From positions 1-27,961 of the forward strand of contig JAISPH010000067.1 in NCBI GenBank assembly GCA_031275035.1: 27,961 nucleotides of DNA, written 5' to 3'. Made by a program: the position numbers and the translations under genes. This DNA is from Treponema sp. (lineage in GTDB: Bacteria > Spirochaetota > Spirochaetia > Treponematales > Breznakiellaceae). Within the stretch, counting starts at the first letter, position 1. Every line of letters begins with the position of its first letter. Positions 1-8,279 of this stretch are shown here, in pieces. Under the pieces are notes generated by a model. The model had not been told where the DNA came from. It worked only from the letters and a program-made list of their open reading frames with translations, and made no database searches.

Positions 1-244
1 CGGAGCTGCCGGCGGACCAGATGCCGCCTGAACTTCTGGGGACGCCGATCCCCGCAGCCTGGTATACAAAGCTGACGAAACCGGAACAGTCAAACCCGCC
101 GGGGGATGAAGCCCCGTAAACATAGGGAACCCCCAGATAACGTTTGGCGGTTTCGACAATCATCCTTCGCAGTTCCCCCTCATCGGCGGCGGCCAGGCCG
201 GAGAAGATAAGCAGAACCCACAGGCTTAGGATAACTCGTTTCAT
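1..244 (-). CDS. NlpC/P60 family cysteine peptidase, partial (N-terminal 81 codons)
   Basis: The reading frame opens at an ATG whose complement ends at 244 and continues open to the window edge, so the C-terminus is missing. The product starts with MKRV, then a hydrophobic stretch ([16 protein letters not shown]) that looks like a signal peptide, so the enzyme is probably exported. Residues from about 33 read [16 protein letters not shown] followed by [12 protein letters not shown]. This is the hallmark start of the NlpC/P60 domain, with the catalytic cysteine in DCSGF. The family cleaves peptide cross-bridges of peptidoglycan. The catalytic His lies beyond the window. No clear Shine-Dalgarno sequence precedes the ATG. 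The gene is divergent from the uracil permease. The family call is firm; the exact bond cleaved is unknown. Confidence 0.85.
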   Translation of the reverse strand, partial: MKRVILSLWVLLIFSGLAAADEGELRRMIVETAKRYLGVPYVYGASSPGGFDCSGFVSFVYQAAGIGVPRSSGGIWSAGSS

Positions 245-281
245 ACTGCAGAATATATCATAAAAAAAACAAAAAAGCTCC

Positions 282-310
282 TACACAGAAGAGGAGGGAT
301 AGTGTATAGT
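282..310 (+). promoter_or_regulatory. Possible sigma-70 promoter of the uracil permease
   Basis: TACACA (282-287) and TATAGT (305-310) are separated by 17 bp and lie just upstream of the GGGAGG ribosome binding site at 325-330. The -10 matches consensus at 5 of 6 positions and the -35 at 4 of 6. This is pattern matching only. Confidence 0.35.
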
Positions 311-336
311 AGCGAAAATATCTTGGGAGGGAATTT

Positions 337-1638
337 ATGGCTCACCATGAAACATTGGGTCCCCGGGACAGGCCGCCCCTGGGGTACTGGATACCGCTAA
401 GTATTCAGCATGTATTCGCCATGTTCGGAGCGACCATTTTGGTGCCTTTGTTGACAGGCCTGAACCCGGCGGCGGCCCTGTTTACCGCCGGTACGGGTAC
501 CCTGATCTACATACTGCTGACCGGAGCAAAGGTTCCTGCATTTCTCGGCTCTTCTTTCGCTTTTATTCCGCCCCTTATCGCCATAGCCGGCCCCGGCGGC
601 GTCAACATGCCCTACGCCCTGGGCGGCGCCTTTGCGGCGGGTCTCTTTTATGTTTTGGTGGGGCTTATCATTAAATTTGCCGGTACGGGCTGGCTGGACA
701 GGGCCCTGCCTCCGGTGGTCATTGGTTCGGTAATCGTGGTCATCGGCCTTAACCTGGCCCCCACCGCCATGGTTATGGCCATGAACGTAGGGGGCGATGC
801 GAAGGGCGAATACAGCCTGGCGCTTCTCTCCATTGCCGCAGTAACCCTGGCGGTTACGGTGGCGGCCAATATTTTTCTCAAGGGTTTTTTCAGTACCATT
901 CCCATCCTCATTGGCCTGGTAGCGGGTTATCTCTTTACCCTGATTATGGGTTTCTTTTTCCCCGCTTACCAAATCATTAATTTTCAAATCGTCCGGGACG
1001 CCCCCTGGTTCGGCCTGCCGGCATTCGCCCTGCCCAGGTTCAATTTTGTTGCCGTTCTGACCTTTGTGATCGTTTCCCTGGCTACCATCTGTGAACATCT
1101 GGGGGATACCCTGGTAACCAGCAAGGTGGTGGGGCAGGATTTTTACAAAAACCCCGGCCTGCACCGTACCCTGGCGGGGGATGGTCTGGCAACTTTATGG
1201 GCCGCGCTTTGGGGCGGACCCCCCAATACTACCTATGGTGAAAACATCGGGGTCATGGCTATTACCCGGGTGTACTCCGTTTGGGTCATCGGCGGCGCGG
1301 CGGTCATTGCGGTGTTTCTCTCCTTTGTTCAAAAATTCGGCGCCCTGATACGGACCATCCCCACGCCAGTGATGGGCGGCATTTCCATGCTGCTCTTCGG
1401 GATCATCGCCTCCAGCGGCCTGCGGACCATTGTGGAAAGCGGGGTGGATTATAAGGACAAGCGGAACCTGACCATCTCTTCGGTGATCTTCGTCATCGGC
1501 ATCGGCGGCGGCAGACTTGCCTTTTCCATCACCCGGGGCGTCGAATTCCAGCTTGCCGGAGTGGCCCTGGCCACTGTGGTCGGCATTATCCTCAACCTTA
1601 TCTTCCCCGCCAGCCGGGGAACCATTAAGGACGAGTAG
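337..1638 (+). CDS. uraA: Uracil/xanthine permease, NCS2 family
   Basis: This 433-residue integral membrane protein is the usual length for UraA/PyrP (about 430). It is predicted to import a nucleobase, most likely uracil, by proton symport across the inner membrane. The N-terminus has the family signature around residues 18-40 (YWIPLSIQHVFAMFGATILV). The substrate-site segment reads ICEHLGD (residues 251-257), and TTYGENIGVMAITR (from residue 298) carries the second conserved Glu at 302. The position matching UraA His245 is Asp257. I recall this variant from many uracil-xanthine permeases, so xanthine or another base cannot be excluded. The ATG at 337 follows GGGAGG at 325-330 with 6 bp spacing. 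The gene is monocistronic and ends in a bidirectional terminator. Confidence 0.9.
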   Translation: MAHHETLGPRDRPPLGYWIPLSIQHVFAMFGATILVPLLTGLNPAAALFTAGTGTLIYILLTGAKVPAFLGSSFAFIPPLIAIAGPGGVNMPYALGGAFAAGLFYVLVGLIIKFAGTGWLDRALPPVVIGSVIVVIGLNLAPTAMVMAMNVGGDAKGEYSLALLSIAAVTLAVTVAANIFLKGFFSTIPILIGLVAGYLFTLIMGFFFPAYQIINFQIVRDAPWFGLPAFALPRFNFVAVLTFVIVSLATICEHLGDTLVTSKVVGQDFYKNPGLHRTLAGDGLATLWAALWGGPPNTTYGENIGVMAITRVYSVWVIGGAAVIAVFLSFVQKFGALIRTIPTPVMGGISMLLFGIIASSGLRTIVESGVDYKDKRNLTISSVIFVIGIGGGRLAFSITRGVEFQLAGVALATVVGIILNLIFPASRGTIKDE

Positions 1639-1654
1639 CGCCGCCGCCAAAACG

Positions 1655-1689
1655 AAAAAGAGCCGCCCGGATTCGGACGGCTCTTTTTT
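1655..1689. terminator. Bidirectional rho-independent terminator
   Basis: AAAAAGAGCCG and CGGCTCTTTTTT form an 11-bp stem, extended by an inner CCG/CGG with a GATT loop. The A-run on one side and T-run on the other let it stop both the permease transcript and the convergent metallopeptidase transcript. Confidence 0.9.
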
Positions 1690-1703
1690 GCCTCTGCCGT
1701 TAC

Positions 1704-2381
1704 CTACCGCCTCCTTCGGGAGAGCAGGATCAGCCGAAGGAAGCTCATCAGAGCGGTAAGGGCGGAGGCCACGTAGGTCATAGCCGCAGCGGCGAGAACC
1801 TTCTTTACGCCTTTTAGTTCTTCCGGGGTAAGTACCTGACCGCTCCGCAGTATGGCAATGGCCCTGGCGGAGGCGTTGAATTCCACCGGCAGGGTAATCA
1901 CATAAAAAAGCACCGCCCCGGCAAAGAGGATGATCCCCAGGTTGATCAAAACAGGAAAAGAGAAGATCAGCCCCGCCATCGCCAGCCAGGGCCCCAGGGA
2001 CGAGCCGATATTGGCCGCCGGAACCAGGGTGCTCCGCAGAATCAAAGGTCCATAGGAACGGGCGTGCTGAATAGCGTGACCCGTTTCGTGGGCGGCGACG
2101 CCCACGGCGGCGATGGAGTTTTGTCCGTATACCGGCTGGGAGAGACGGAGCACCCTGTGGGAGGGGTCGTAATGATCCGTCAGGGAACCCGCCGTGGGTT
2201 CGATAGATACACTGGTAATGTTGTTCGCCTGCATTAAAAACGCCGCCGCATCCCGGCCCGAAATATTACGGGAACACCTTATCCTGGAATATTTGGCGAA
2301 GGTGCCCTTCACCATAAACTGGGCAATGAGAGAAAGGATGATGGTAGGAACCACCAGCACAAGATAGTAGATATCAAACAT
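1704..2381 (-). CDS. YugP-type membrane zinc metallopeptidase
   Basis: The product (225 residues from the chosen start) belongs to the neutral zinc metallopeptidase family that includes Bacillus YugP (PF04298), an inner-membrane protein of unknown substrate. It has a hydrophobic N-terminal segment (residues 5-22). The zinc site AHETGH (H98, E99, H102) sits in a conserved stretch beginning AAVGVAAHETGHAIQHA. Hydrophobic segments follow around 130-165 and near the C-terminus. An upstream in-frame extension to 2471 exists, but the ATG at 2381 is preferred. It is preceded by GAGGAG with about 7 bp spacing and starts the family's usual MFDIYYL. The C-terminus ends in a run of arginines. It lies downstream of the M16 peptidase gene on the same strand, so the two may be cotranscribed across the branched structure at 2440-2518. 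Confidence 0.88.
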   Translation of the reverse strand: MFDIYYLVLVVPTIILSLIAQFMVKGTFAKYSRIRCSRNISGRDAAAFLMQANNITSVSIEPTAGSLTDHYDPSHRVLRLSQPVYGQNSIAAVGVAAHETGHAIQHARSYGPLILRSTLVPAANIGSSLGPWLAMAGLIFSFPVLINLGIILFAGAVLFYVITLPVEFNASARAIAILRSGQVLTPEELKGVKKVLAAAAMTYVASALTALMSFLRLILLSRRRR

Positions 2382-2439
2382 TGACCGTCTCCTCATGTAA
2401 GCGGCGGCGCCTGACCGCATGGCTGGTTTTATACGCCGC

Positions 2440-2518
2440 TTAATTAGTGTCTGTCCATAATGTAGACACATTATGGACTCGGACCGCAGGTCCGCAACTA
2501 TCTTGAAACACTAATTAG
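2440..2518. repeat. Compact palindromic element with two hairpins inside a closing stem
   Basis: An outer 10-bp inverted repeat (TAATTAGTGT at 2441-2450, ACACTAATTA at 2508-2517) encloses two perfect hairpins. One is GTCCATAATGT/ACATTATGGAC with an AGAC loop (2453-2478). The other is CGGACC/GGTCCG with a GCA loop (2480-2494). The outer stem overlaps the stop codon of the M16 gene (2511-2513). There is no T-run, so it is not a standard terminator. A different pairing, GTGTC (2447-2451) with GACAC (2465-2469), would compete with the long hairpin. Confidence 0.75.
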
Positions 2519-5408
2519 TCTTCCCGGTTGTCTTTTCCAGCCATCCTTCGGGATAGAGAATCATCTGGACCGGGGGATTCCGCAGAAGCTGCCGGGCGGT
2601 TCCCTGTATGTCCTGAGCCGTTACAGCTTCGTATAATTGGGGACGTTTGTCTAGATGATCCAGGGGCAGATTCAGCAATACCGAAAGATTGGCATAGCTC
2701 CGGGCGATATACGCATTGCTTTCCATGGAGGCTTCAAAGTTTTTCTTCAGCGCCTCCACGGCTTTGGAAAGAACAGCGCCGTCAACGGCGCCCTCCGCAA
2801 CACGCTGAATTTGGATGGTAATGGCGGAGGCCAGTTCCTGGGCCCGCCGGGGATCGCAGGCAAAGTAAACCCCGATACTCGATTCCCCCGAAGGAATGGG
2901 AGTAATCGAAACGCTTGCCGAAATCGAATAAACCCCGCCCAGGGCTTCGCGGATCTCTTGGGTAAGGATGATGTCCAGATACTCGTTCAGTACCGCCGCC
3001 GCCGCCCCGGCTTGTTCCGAATAGGCCGCCGGTACATACCAGCCCAGGAACACCAGGCTCCGCTCTTCCTTTCCTTTGAAAACGGTTTTTCCCACATTAG
3101 AAGGACGCGTAATATGCAGATCCTGCCAGGAGTTCCAGACTCTGCCCGGCGGTATGGAGGCGAGGTAGGTTTCAACCAAGGGGCGGAGCGCGGCGGCATT
3201 CAAATTCCCGGTAAACACAAAGGTATAATCTCCGGGATTGAGGGCGTCCCTTAGAAAAGCCAGGGCCTCATCCATGGATACCCCGGCAAGATCCTCCATT
3301 TCCAGGGGCTTAAACCGGGGATGGTTCCCGTAGATAGTTTTGATAACCTCGATGGAAAAGGCCGTATCGGGGTCTTCGTTTTGCTGGGCAAGGCTGGTCC
3401 GGTATTGATCCAGCATAGCCTTGACCGCATCCGCATCCAGCCGGGGCTGGGTAAAGGTCAGGTAGAGCAGCTCGAAAAGGGTTTTAAGATCCCCCGCGGC
3501 GGCGGTACCCTGAAAGCCCCGGTAATAGTTTGCCGTCCAAAAGGATACCGCCACCTGCTTATCCGCCAGTTTTTTGACAAGTACCGGCCGGGAATAGGGT
3601 CCGGCCCCGGATGCCTCCAGCATCTCTGCAGCCAGATTTGCGGAAAGGTGGGCCTTCTCATCGGCGCCGGTAACTCCTCCCCTGGCAAGGGCGTAGAGGG
3701 AGACCTCGTTGTTCTTGTTGGCCGTTTCTTTAAGGATGATCCGGGCGCCGTTGGCCAGTTCCCAGATAATGGCGCCGGCGGCGGGGTCCTCCGATTCGGC
3801 GGCGATAAATCCTGGCCGGGGATCTTCCGCTATCAGTTCGCCGCTGACCGCCTCCGCCACGGGAGGCGCAATGGGCGCGGCCCGCAGTTCCAGGACAAGC
3901 TGCCTGATCCGCTCCGGATCGGGCAGGGTTTCCGCTTCCGGGGCGGATATAAAGACGACCGTATCATCAGCGGCAAAATAATCCCGGATATTTTCGTTTA
4001 CCGCTTCGGCGCCGATAAGGGGGAGCAGTTTTTCCGCCGCATCCAGCCTCCATTCAATACCGGCGGCATAGTTTCCCTTCAGGAAGCTGTCGGTAAAAAG
4101 CTGTACATAGTAGTTTGAATCCTGCCGGTCCTTTTCCGCGGCCTCCTGGGTCAGATCCGAAAGCAGCGAGGCCTTTACCCGGGAAAGTTCAGCGCCGGTA
4201 AAACCATAACGGGATATGGATTCCTTTTCCCGCAGCAGTTCCCTCAGGGCTGCCTCGGCGTTTCCGGTTTTGGCATAGGCCATCATAATATAAAAACGGG
4301 AGGAAGCGCCGAAGCGCAGTGTTCCCGCTCCTGCTCCCGTGTAGGGAGTTTCCGGTCTGGACGCCGCCTCATCGAAACGGAAGGAAAGCATCCGCTCGAT
4401 AAGACTGTCGATAAGATCCTGCCGGAATGAATCAAGATTGGCCTGGTTCGCCCTGGGGGCGCGTTTGTGGTACATATCGATCCTGGTAACGGTAAGTTCC
4501 GGATCGGTAAAGATTTCAACCTGAAGATTCCCCTTCCTGGGCGGGGGAAGATCGTAGGCGGGATGCTTCAGGGATGTTTTGGGAGAGGGGGCGGAAAAGT
4601 GCCGGGCCAGATCCGCCTCAAGAACGGCGCCGTCAAAATCGCCTACCAGGATAAGGGCCATATTATCGGTGCGGTACCAGGTCCGGTAGAAATTTTCCAG
4701 CCGTTCCGCCGGGGCGTTCTGGATAATTTCCGGCAATCCGATGGGGGACCGTTCCGCATAGGGGGAACCCTGGAAGAGCAGGGGCAGTATCTTCCGCCTG
4801 AGCCGTTCCATGGCGCCCAGGCCGGAGCGGTATTCTTCCATTATGACCAGGCGTTCATCATCCACATCCTTGGGGGCAAAGGTGATGGCATAGGTCCAGT
4901 CATCCATAACCGCCAAGGCCTTGTCAGGAATCCGTTTAACCCCGCCGGCATTTTCCACCGGCACCTCAATGCCGAACACGGTTTCGTCGTAGGAGGTATA
5001 GGCGTTTACCTCCGGCCCGAAACGCATCCCCAGGGAACGGAGATAATCGATCAGCTCCGATTCGGGGAAACGCCGGGTACCGTTAAAGGCCATGTGCTCT
5101 ACAAAGTGGGCAAGTCCCTGCTCGTCGTCCTTTTCCAGAACCGATCCCGCCTTTACTGCCAGAGTAAGATAGGCCCGGCCCTCGGGACGGGTATTTTCCA
5201 GAATATAATAGCGAAGCCCGTTGGGAAGCGTTCCCGTTCTGACCGCCGCTATAAAAGGCACCGGATCCGAGGCCTTTCCCAGCCCCCCGTAGACTTTTGC
5301 CTGGGTTGAAGCGCAGGACAGCAGGGTGAAGACCAAAAGAAGACCGAGGAGAATCGCAGCGGCCCGCGATCTTCCTCCATTTTTGACAAAATCAGTTTTA
5401 TAACTCAT
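2511..5408 (-). CDS. M16 family (pitrilysin/PqqL-like) zinc peptidase, predicted lipoprotein
   Basis: This 965-residue protein has the size of a two-halved M16B peptidase such as PqqL. A signal peptide with hydrophobic core AILLGLLLVFTLL ends in the lipobox LLSC (Cys32), so it should be lipid-anchored in the envelope. The inverted zinc motif HFVEH (H101, E104, H105) is followed by ERLVIMEEYR around 185-194, which supplies the third ligand. The C-terminal half repeats the fold without the zinc motif, as usual in the family. Its role is probably degradation or processing of peptides outside the cytoplasm; the substrate is unknown. The start is the first possible one, because an in-frame TAA lies just upstream. 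The only purine-rich sequence, AAGGG, abuts the ATG directly, which is too close for a normal ribosome binding site. Confidence 0.88.
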   Translation of the reverse strand: MSYKTDFVKNGGRSRAAAILLGLLLVFTLLSCASTQAKVYGGLGKASDPVPFIAAVRTGTLPNGLRYYILENTRPEGRAYLTLAVKAGSVLEKDDEQGLAHFVEHMAFNGTRRFPESELIDYLRSLGMRFGPEVNAYTSYDETVFGIEVPVENAGGVKRIPDKALAVMDDWTYAITFAPKDVDDERLVIMEEYRSGLGAMERLRRKILPLLFQGSPYAERSPIGLPEIIQNAPAERLENFYRTWYRTDNMALILVGDFDGAVLEADLARHFSAPSPKTSLKHPAYDLPPPRKGNLQVEIFTDPELTVTRIDMYHKRAPRANQANLDSFRQDLIDSLIERMLSFRFDEAASRPETPYTGAGAGTLRFGASSRFYIMMAYAKTGNAEAALRELLREKESISRYGFTGAELSRVKASLLSDLTQEAAEKDRQDSNYYVQLFTDSFLKGNYAAGIEWRLDAAEKLLPLIGAEAVNENIRDYFAADDTVVFISAPEAETLPDPERIRQLVLELRAAPIAPPVAEAVSGELIAEDPRPGFIAAESEDPAAGAIIWELANGARIILKETANKNNEVSLYALARGGVTGADEKAHLSANLAAEMLEASGAGPYSRPVLVKKLADKQVAVSFWTANYYRGFQGTAAAGDLKTLFELLYLTFTQPRLDADAVKAMLDQYRTSLAQQNEDPDTAFSIEVIKTIYGNHPRFKPLEMEDLAGVSMDEALAFLRDALNPGDYTFVFTGNLNAAALRPLVETYLASIPPGRVWNSWQDLHITRPSNVGKTVFKGKEERSLVFLGWYVPAAYSEQAGAAAAVLNEYLDIILTQEIREALGGVYSISASVSITPIPSGESSIGVYFACDPRRAQELASAITIQIQRVAEGAVDGAVLSKAVEALKKNFEASMESNAYIARSYANLSVLLNLPLDHLDKRPQLYEAVTAQDIQGTARQLLRNPPVQMILYPEGWLEKTTGKTN

Positions 5409-5414
5409 CCCTTA

Positions 5415-5442
5415 AATATAACAAATTATCAAGAGCCGGCAA
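5415..5442 (-). promoter_or_regulatory. Possible promoter of the M16 peptidase gene
   Basis: On the minus strand TTGCCG (complement of 5437-5442), 16 bp, then TATATT (complement of 5415-5420). The -10 box ends only 6 bp before the ATG at 5408, so the transcript would have almost no leader. Confidence 0.3.
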
Positions 5443-5582
5443 CTCCCCGCATCTCTGGATGACTGTCCGGCGCAGGTGTATAAGACCGGGCGGGCTCCGT
5501 GGAGGCTCATTAGGCAACAATGAAGCATTCCGTGTTGGAACCATCGTTTGCAGCGATAAAACCAAGGAACAAAAAATTTTTC

Positions 5583-5614
5583 TTGACAATTAGAAAAAGT
5601 GGGTACACCATAAT
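5583..5614 (+). promoter_or_regulatory. Putative promoter of the catechol operon with a long spacer
   Basis: A perfect -35 TTGACA (5583-5588) is followed by CATAAT (5609-5614) with a 20-bp spacer, or by TAATAT (5611-5616) at 22 bp. No box lies at 17 bp. The region 5409-5668 otherwise holds no gene. It is AT-rich near the operon and has a GC-rich part (about 5433-5510) without a recognisable RNA family. Confidence 0.4.
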
Positions 5615-5668
5615 ATACCGCTAAGATTATTAAAATAGTCATAAAAATTAGCTTTTAGGAGGAATTTG

Positions 5669-6493
5669 ATGGCGGAACAGAGACCCGAAATAGCCAACAG
5701 CATACAGACTGGCGAGTTCAAAACTAATTATCATGATCTGGGCAAGGGATTCCCCGTAACCCTGCTTCATGGCTCCGGCCCCGGGGTTACGGCTTGGGCG
5801 AACTGGGGCAGGCTTTTCCCCCTTATAAAAGACGATTTCAGGGTCATTGCGCCGGATATGTCCGGTTTTGGCTTTACCGGGCGGGTTCCCGGCAGGGTAG
5901 AGACCATGAACGGCTGGATTCAGCAGACCATCGATCTTTTGGACGCCCTCAAAATTGAAAAGACTAACCTGGTGGGTAATTCCTTCGGCGGCGCCCTGGC
6001 CCTTTCGCTGGCGATAAAATATCCCCAGCGGATAAACAAGCTGGTTCTTATGGGCGCCATGGGGGTCAGTTTCCCCATTACCTACGGCCTGAATCAGGTA
6101 TGGGGCTACGAGCCCTCTCTGGAAAACATGGAGGAACTGCTGGAAATCTTCACCTATGATCACAGTTTCGCCACCAAGGAGCTGATCAAGAGCCGGTACG
6201 AATCCAGCATTCAACCCGGCTTTCAGGAGAGCTTCCACGCCCTGTTCCCCGAGCCCCGCCAGAAAGGGGTAGAGGCCATGGCGGGGAATCAGCATTATAT
6301 CCGCAACATTCCCCACGAAACGCTGATTATCCACGGACGGGAAGACCGGGTTATCCCTCTGGAGAATTCCCTCAAACTTCTTCAGCTTATTGACAAGGCC
6401 CAGCTTCATGTATTCGGTCATTCCGGCCATTGGACCCAAATTGAACATACCGAAGAATTTGCGGATCTGATCCGGTCCTTCTTTAAGAGGTAG
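5669..6493 (+). CDS. xylF: Meta-cleavage product C-C hydrolase (XylF/DmpD/TodF-like)
   Basis: An alpha/beta hydrolase of 274 residues that hydrolyses the ring-fission product of catechol 2,3-dioxygenase. Products would be 2-hydroxypenta-2,4-dienoate plus formate (from catechol) or acetate (from 3-methylcatechol). The oxyanion segment HGSGPGVTAWANW (from residue 34) is characteristic of this subfamily. The nucleophile is Ser105 in GNSFGG, the acid Asp226 in GRED, and the base His254 in HSGHW. The start is ATG 5669, with AGGAGG at 5657-5662 and 6 bp spacing; a TTG three bases upstream is less likely. It is the first gene of the operon, and the next start follows its stop by 2 bp. Substrate preference (aldehyde or ketone ring-fission product) cannot be read from the sequence. 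Confidence 0.88.
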   Translation: MAEQRPEIANSIQTGEFKTNYHDLGKGFPVTLLHGSGPGVTAWANWGRLFPLIKDDFRVIAPDMSGFGFTGRVPGRVETMNGWIQQTIDLLDALKIEKTNLVGNSFGGALALSLAIKYPQRINKLVLMGAMGVSFPITYGLNQVWGYEPSLENMEELLEIFTYDHSFATKELIKSRYESSIQPGFQESFHALFPEPRQKGVEAMAGNQHYIRNIPHETLIIHGREDRVIPLENSLKLLQLIDKAQLHVFGHSGHWTQIEHTEEFADLIRSFFKR

Positions 6494-6495
6494 TT

Positions 6496-7275
6496 ATGGA
6501 CGAAGGCAAGATCGCCGCCCTGGCGGAGAAGCTTTTTAATGCAGAACGCAGCCGCAAAGCTATTCCTCCCCTGACCGGGGAGGAGCCTTCCCTTACGGTG
6601 GATGATGCATACCGGATCCAACTGGTCAATGTTAAGCGTGTGGTGGAGATGGGTCATGCCATATCGGGTAAAAAGATAGGCCTTACCTCTGAGGGCATTC
6701 AGAAACAGTTTGGGGTAAACGAGCCCGACTATGGCCATCTCTTTGCGTCCATGGACTGCAGGGACGGCGGGATCAATACCGCCGCCCTGCTCCAGCCGAA
6801 AATCGAAGGGGAGATAGCCTTTATCCTCAGGGCGGATCTTGCCGGAGGCAGGGTAACCCGGGATGATGTAGTTAAGGCTACGGACTATGTTGTCGCCGCC
6901 TTCGAGATTGTGGACAGCCGGGTGGCGGACTGGAAAATAAAGCTTCCCGATACCATATCGGATAACGCCTCTTCCGGACGCTATGTGCTGGGGACTAAAC
7001 GGCTCAAACTGGACGAAGTGGATCTTCCCAGAGTTTCCATGAAACTTTATAAAAACGGCGCCCTGGCCGGGGAAGGGACCGGCGCCGCCGTACTTGGGGA
7101 CCCCTGCATTTCCGTGGCGTGGCTTGCCAACCGTCTCTGGAGTTATGGCGTAACCCTCAAGGCCGGGGAGGTGATCCTTTCCGGGGCCTTCTCCGCCGCT
7201 CCCCCTGCGGTGAAGGGAGATGCCTTTATCGCAGAGTTCTCCTCCTTTGGAAAGGTAGAAGCCCGTTTTGTCTGA
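6496..7275 (+). CDS. mhpD: 2-hydroxypenta-2,4-dienoate (2-keto-4-pentenoate) hydratase
   Basis: This 259-residue protein is of the MhpD/XylJ/DmpE family. It adds water to 2-hydroxypenta-2,4-dienoate to give 4-hydroxy-2-oxovalerate. The metal-binding glutamates are visible as EGE in PKIEGEIAF (E104, E106) and Glu137 in AAFEIVDSR. The conserved segments GKKIGLTS (58-65) and SDNASSGRYVLG (from 155) agree with the family. Oxalocrotonate decarboxylase (XylI) is a homologue. The position next to a hydrolase and before the aldolase pair favours the hydratase role. The start ATG is 2 bp after the hydrolase stop, so translation is probably coupled. Confidence 0.88.
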   Translation: MDEGKIAALAEKLFNAERSRKAIPPLTGEEPSLTVDDAYRIQLVNVKRVVEMGHAISGKKIGLTSEGIQKQFGVNEPDYGHLFASMDCRDGGINTAALLQPKIEGEIAFILRADLAGGRVTRDDVVKATDYVVAAFEIVDSRVADWKIKLPDTISDNASSGRYVLGTKRLKLDEVDLPRVSMKLYKNGALAGEGTGAAVLGDPCISVAWLANRLWSYGVTLKAGEVILSGAFSAAPPAVKGDAFIAEFSSFGKVEARFV

Positions 7276-7279
7276 TTGA

Positions 7280-7305
7280 AGCGCTTTCAGCTTGCTGAAG
7301 GCGCT
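7280..7305 (+). repeat. Intra-operon hairpin
   Basis: AGCGCTTTCAGC (7280-7291) and GCTGAAGGCGCT (7294-7305) pair over 12 positions with one G-U pair. The hairpin lies in the only sizeable gap of the catechol operon (7276-7412). It has no T-run, so it more likely affects mRNA processing or stability than termination. Confidence 0.6.
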
Positions 7306-7412
7306 GTTCCGGCCATTTCATCTGCGGATACGGTGAAACGTTCATCTACAGTACAAAAAACGGATTGTCGGCGCTGATGATCCTCAATACCTGACAGATT
7401 TAGGCGGCTGCT

Positions 7413-8279
7413 ATGGAGAAGATAAAAGTTGGCATCATCGGACCGGGTAATATCGGAAGCGATTTGATGTACAAGGTGATGAAGAGTAAACGCCTTCAGA
7501 TGCACATTATGGCGGGGATTGTAGAATCCGAAGGAATCAAACGGGCGGCGGGGCTCGGTTTTAAAACTTCCATCCAGGGGGTAGATGCGGTGGCGGCGGA
7601 TCCGGAGGTAACCTTTGTCTTTGACGCCACCAGCGCCAAGGCGCATCTCCATAACGCGCCCATCCTTAAAGCGGCGGGAAAGATCGCCATTGATATGACC
7701 CCCGCCGCAGTAGGCCCTTATGTGGTACCCTGCGTGAATTTGGATAAGCTTACCGACGAGATTGATTTTAATATGGTAACCTGCGGCGGCCAGGCCACGG
7801 TACCCATCGCCCACGCCATCAACCGGGCGGCGGATGCGGAGTATGTGGAAATTGTCTCCTGCATATCCAGCAAGAGCGCCGGTCCCGGTACCAGGGCCAA
7901 TATCGATGAATTTACCGAGACCACCGCCAAGGCGCTCCACGTAATAGGCGGGGCGGATCGGAGCAAGGCGATCATCGTTCTTAATCCCGCAGAGCCTCCC
8001 CTGATGATGACCAATACGGTTTACGCCCTGGTCAAAAACCCTGATGAAAAGAAAATCGTCGAATCGGTACGGGACATCATCCGGGAGGTACAGGGCTATG
8101 TACCGGGTTACCGCCTGCGGGTTCCCCCGGTCATTGACGGCAATAAGGTAACGGTGATCATCGAAGTCGAAGGGGCGGGAGATTTCCTTCCCTCCTACTC
8201 GGGGAACCTGGATATTATCAATCAGGCGGCGGTAGCCGTGGCGGATAAGCTGGCGGCGAAAATGCTGGGGGAAAAGTAA
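7413..8279 (+). CDS. mhpF: Acylating acetaldehyde dehydrogenase
   Basis: This enzyme of the MhpF/DmpF/XylQ family converts acetaldehyde, NAD+ and CoA to acetyl-CoA. The 288-residue product begins with a Rossmann motif GPGNIG (10-15) and carries the catalytic Cys124 in [10 protein letters not shown], which is diagnostic of this family. It is slightly shorter than the usual 300-315 residues, with the difference spread over the C-terminal half. Its TAA overlaps the next gene's ATG by one base (TAATG at 8277-8281). This fits the known physical complex of this enzyme with the aldolase, in which the volatile acetaldehyde is channelled between the two active sites. The ribosome binding site upstream (GGCGG) is weak. 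Confidence 0.93.
   Translation: MEKIKVGIIGPGNIGSDLMYKVMKSKRLQMHIMAGIVESEGIKRAAGLGFKTSIQGVDAVAADPEVTFVFDATSAKAHLHNAPILKAAGKIAIDMTPAAVGPYVVPCVNLDKLTDEIDFNMVTCGGQATVPIAHAINRAADAEYVEIVSCISSKSAGPGTRANIDEFTETTAKALHVIGGADRSKAIIVLNPAEPPLMMTNTVYALVKNPDEKKIVESVRDIIREVQGYVPGYRLRVPPVIDGNKVTVIIEVEGAGDFLPSYSGNLDIINQAAVAVADKLAAKMLGEK

Noticed and set aside
1087..1110. Asp instead of His at the UraA His245 position as a sign of a dead permease
   Set aside because: From memory the EHxGD form is common in uracil-xanthine permeases and the other key residues (Glu253, Glu302) are present; treated as a specificity question only.
397..1164. Long antisense frame inside the uracil permease
   Set aside because: It is a frame shadow of a GC-rich gene with no recognisable domain; the opposite strand has clear NCS2 motifs and a good ribosome binding site.
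2382..2471. N-terminal extension of the YugP-type peptidase
   Set aside because: The extra 30 residues are basic, match nothing in the family and come from the palindromic element; the ATG at 2381 has a good ribosome binding site.
5433..5510. GC-rich segment with GCCGG/CCGGC and GAGCC/GGCTC pairings that might be a structured RNA
   Set aside because: The stems are short and interrupted, no known RNA family or tRNA-like core could be matched, and no promoter or terminator frames it.
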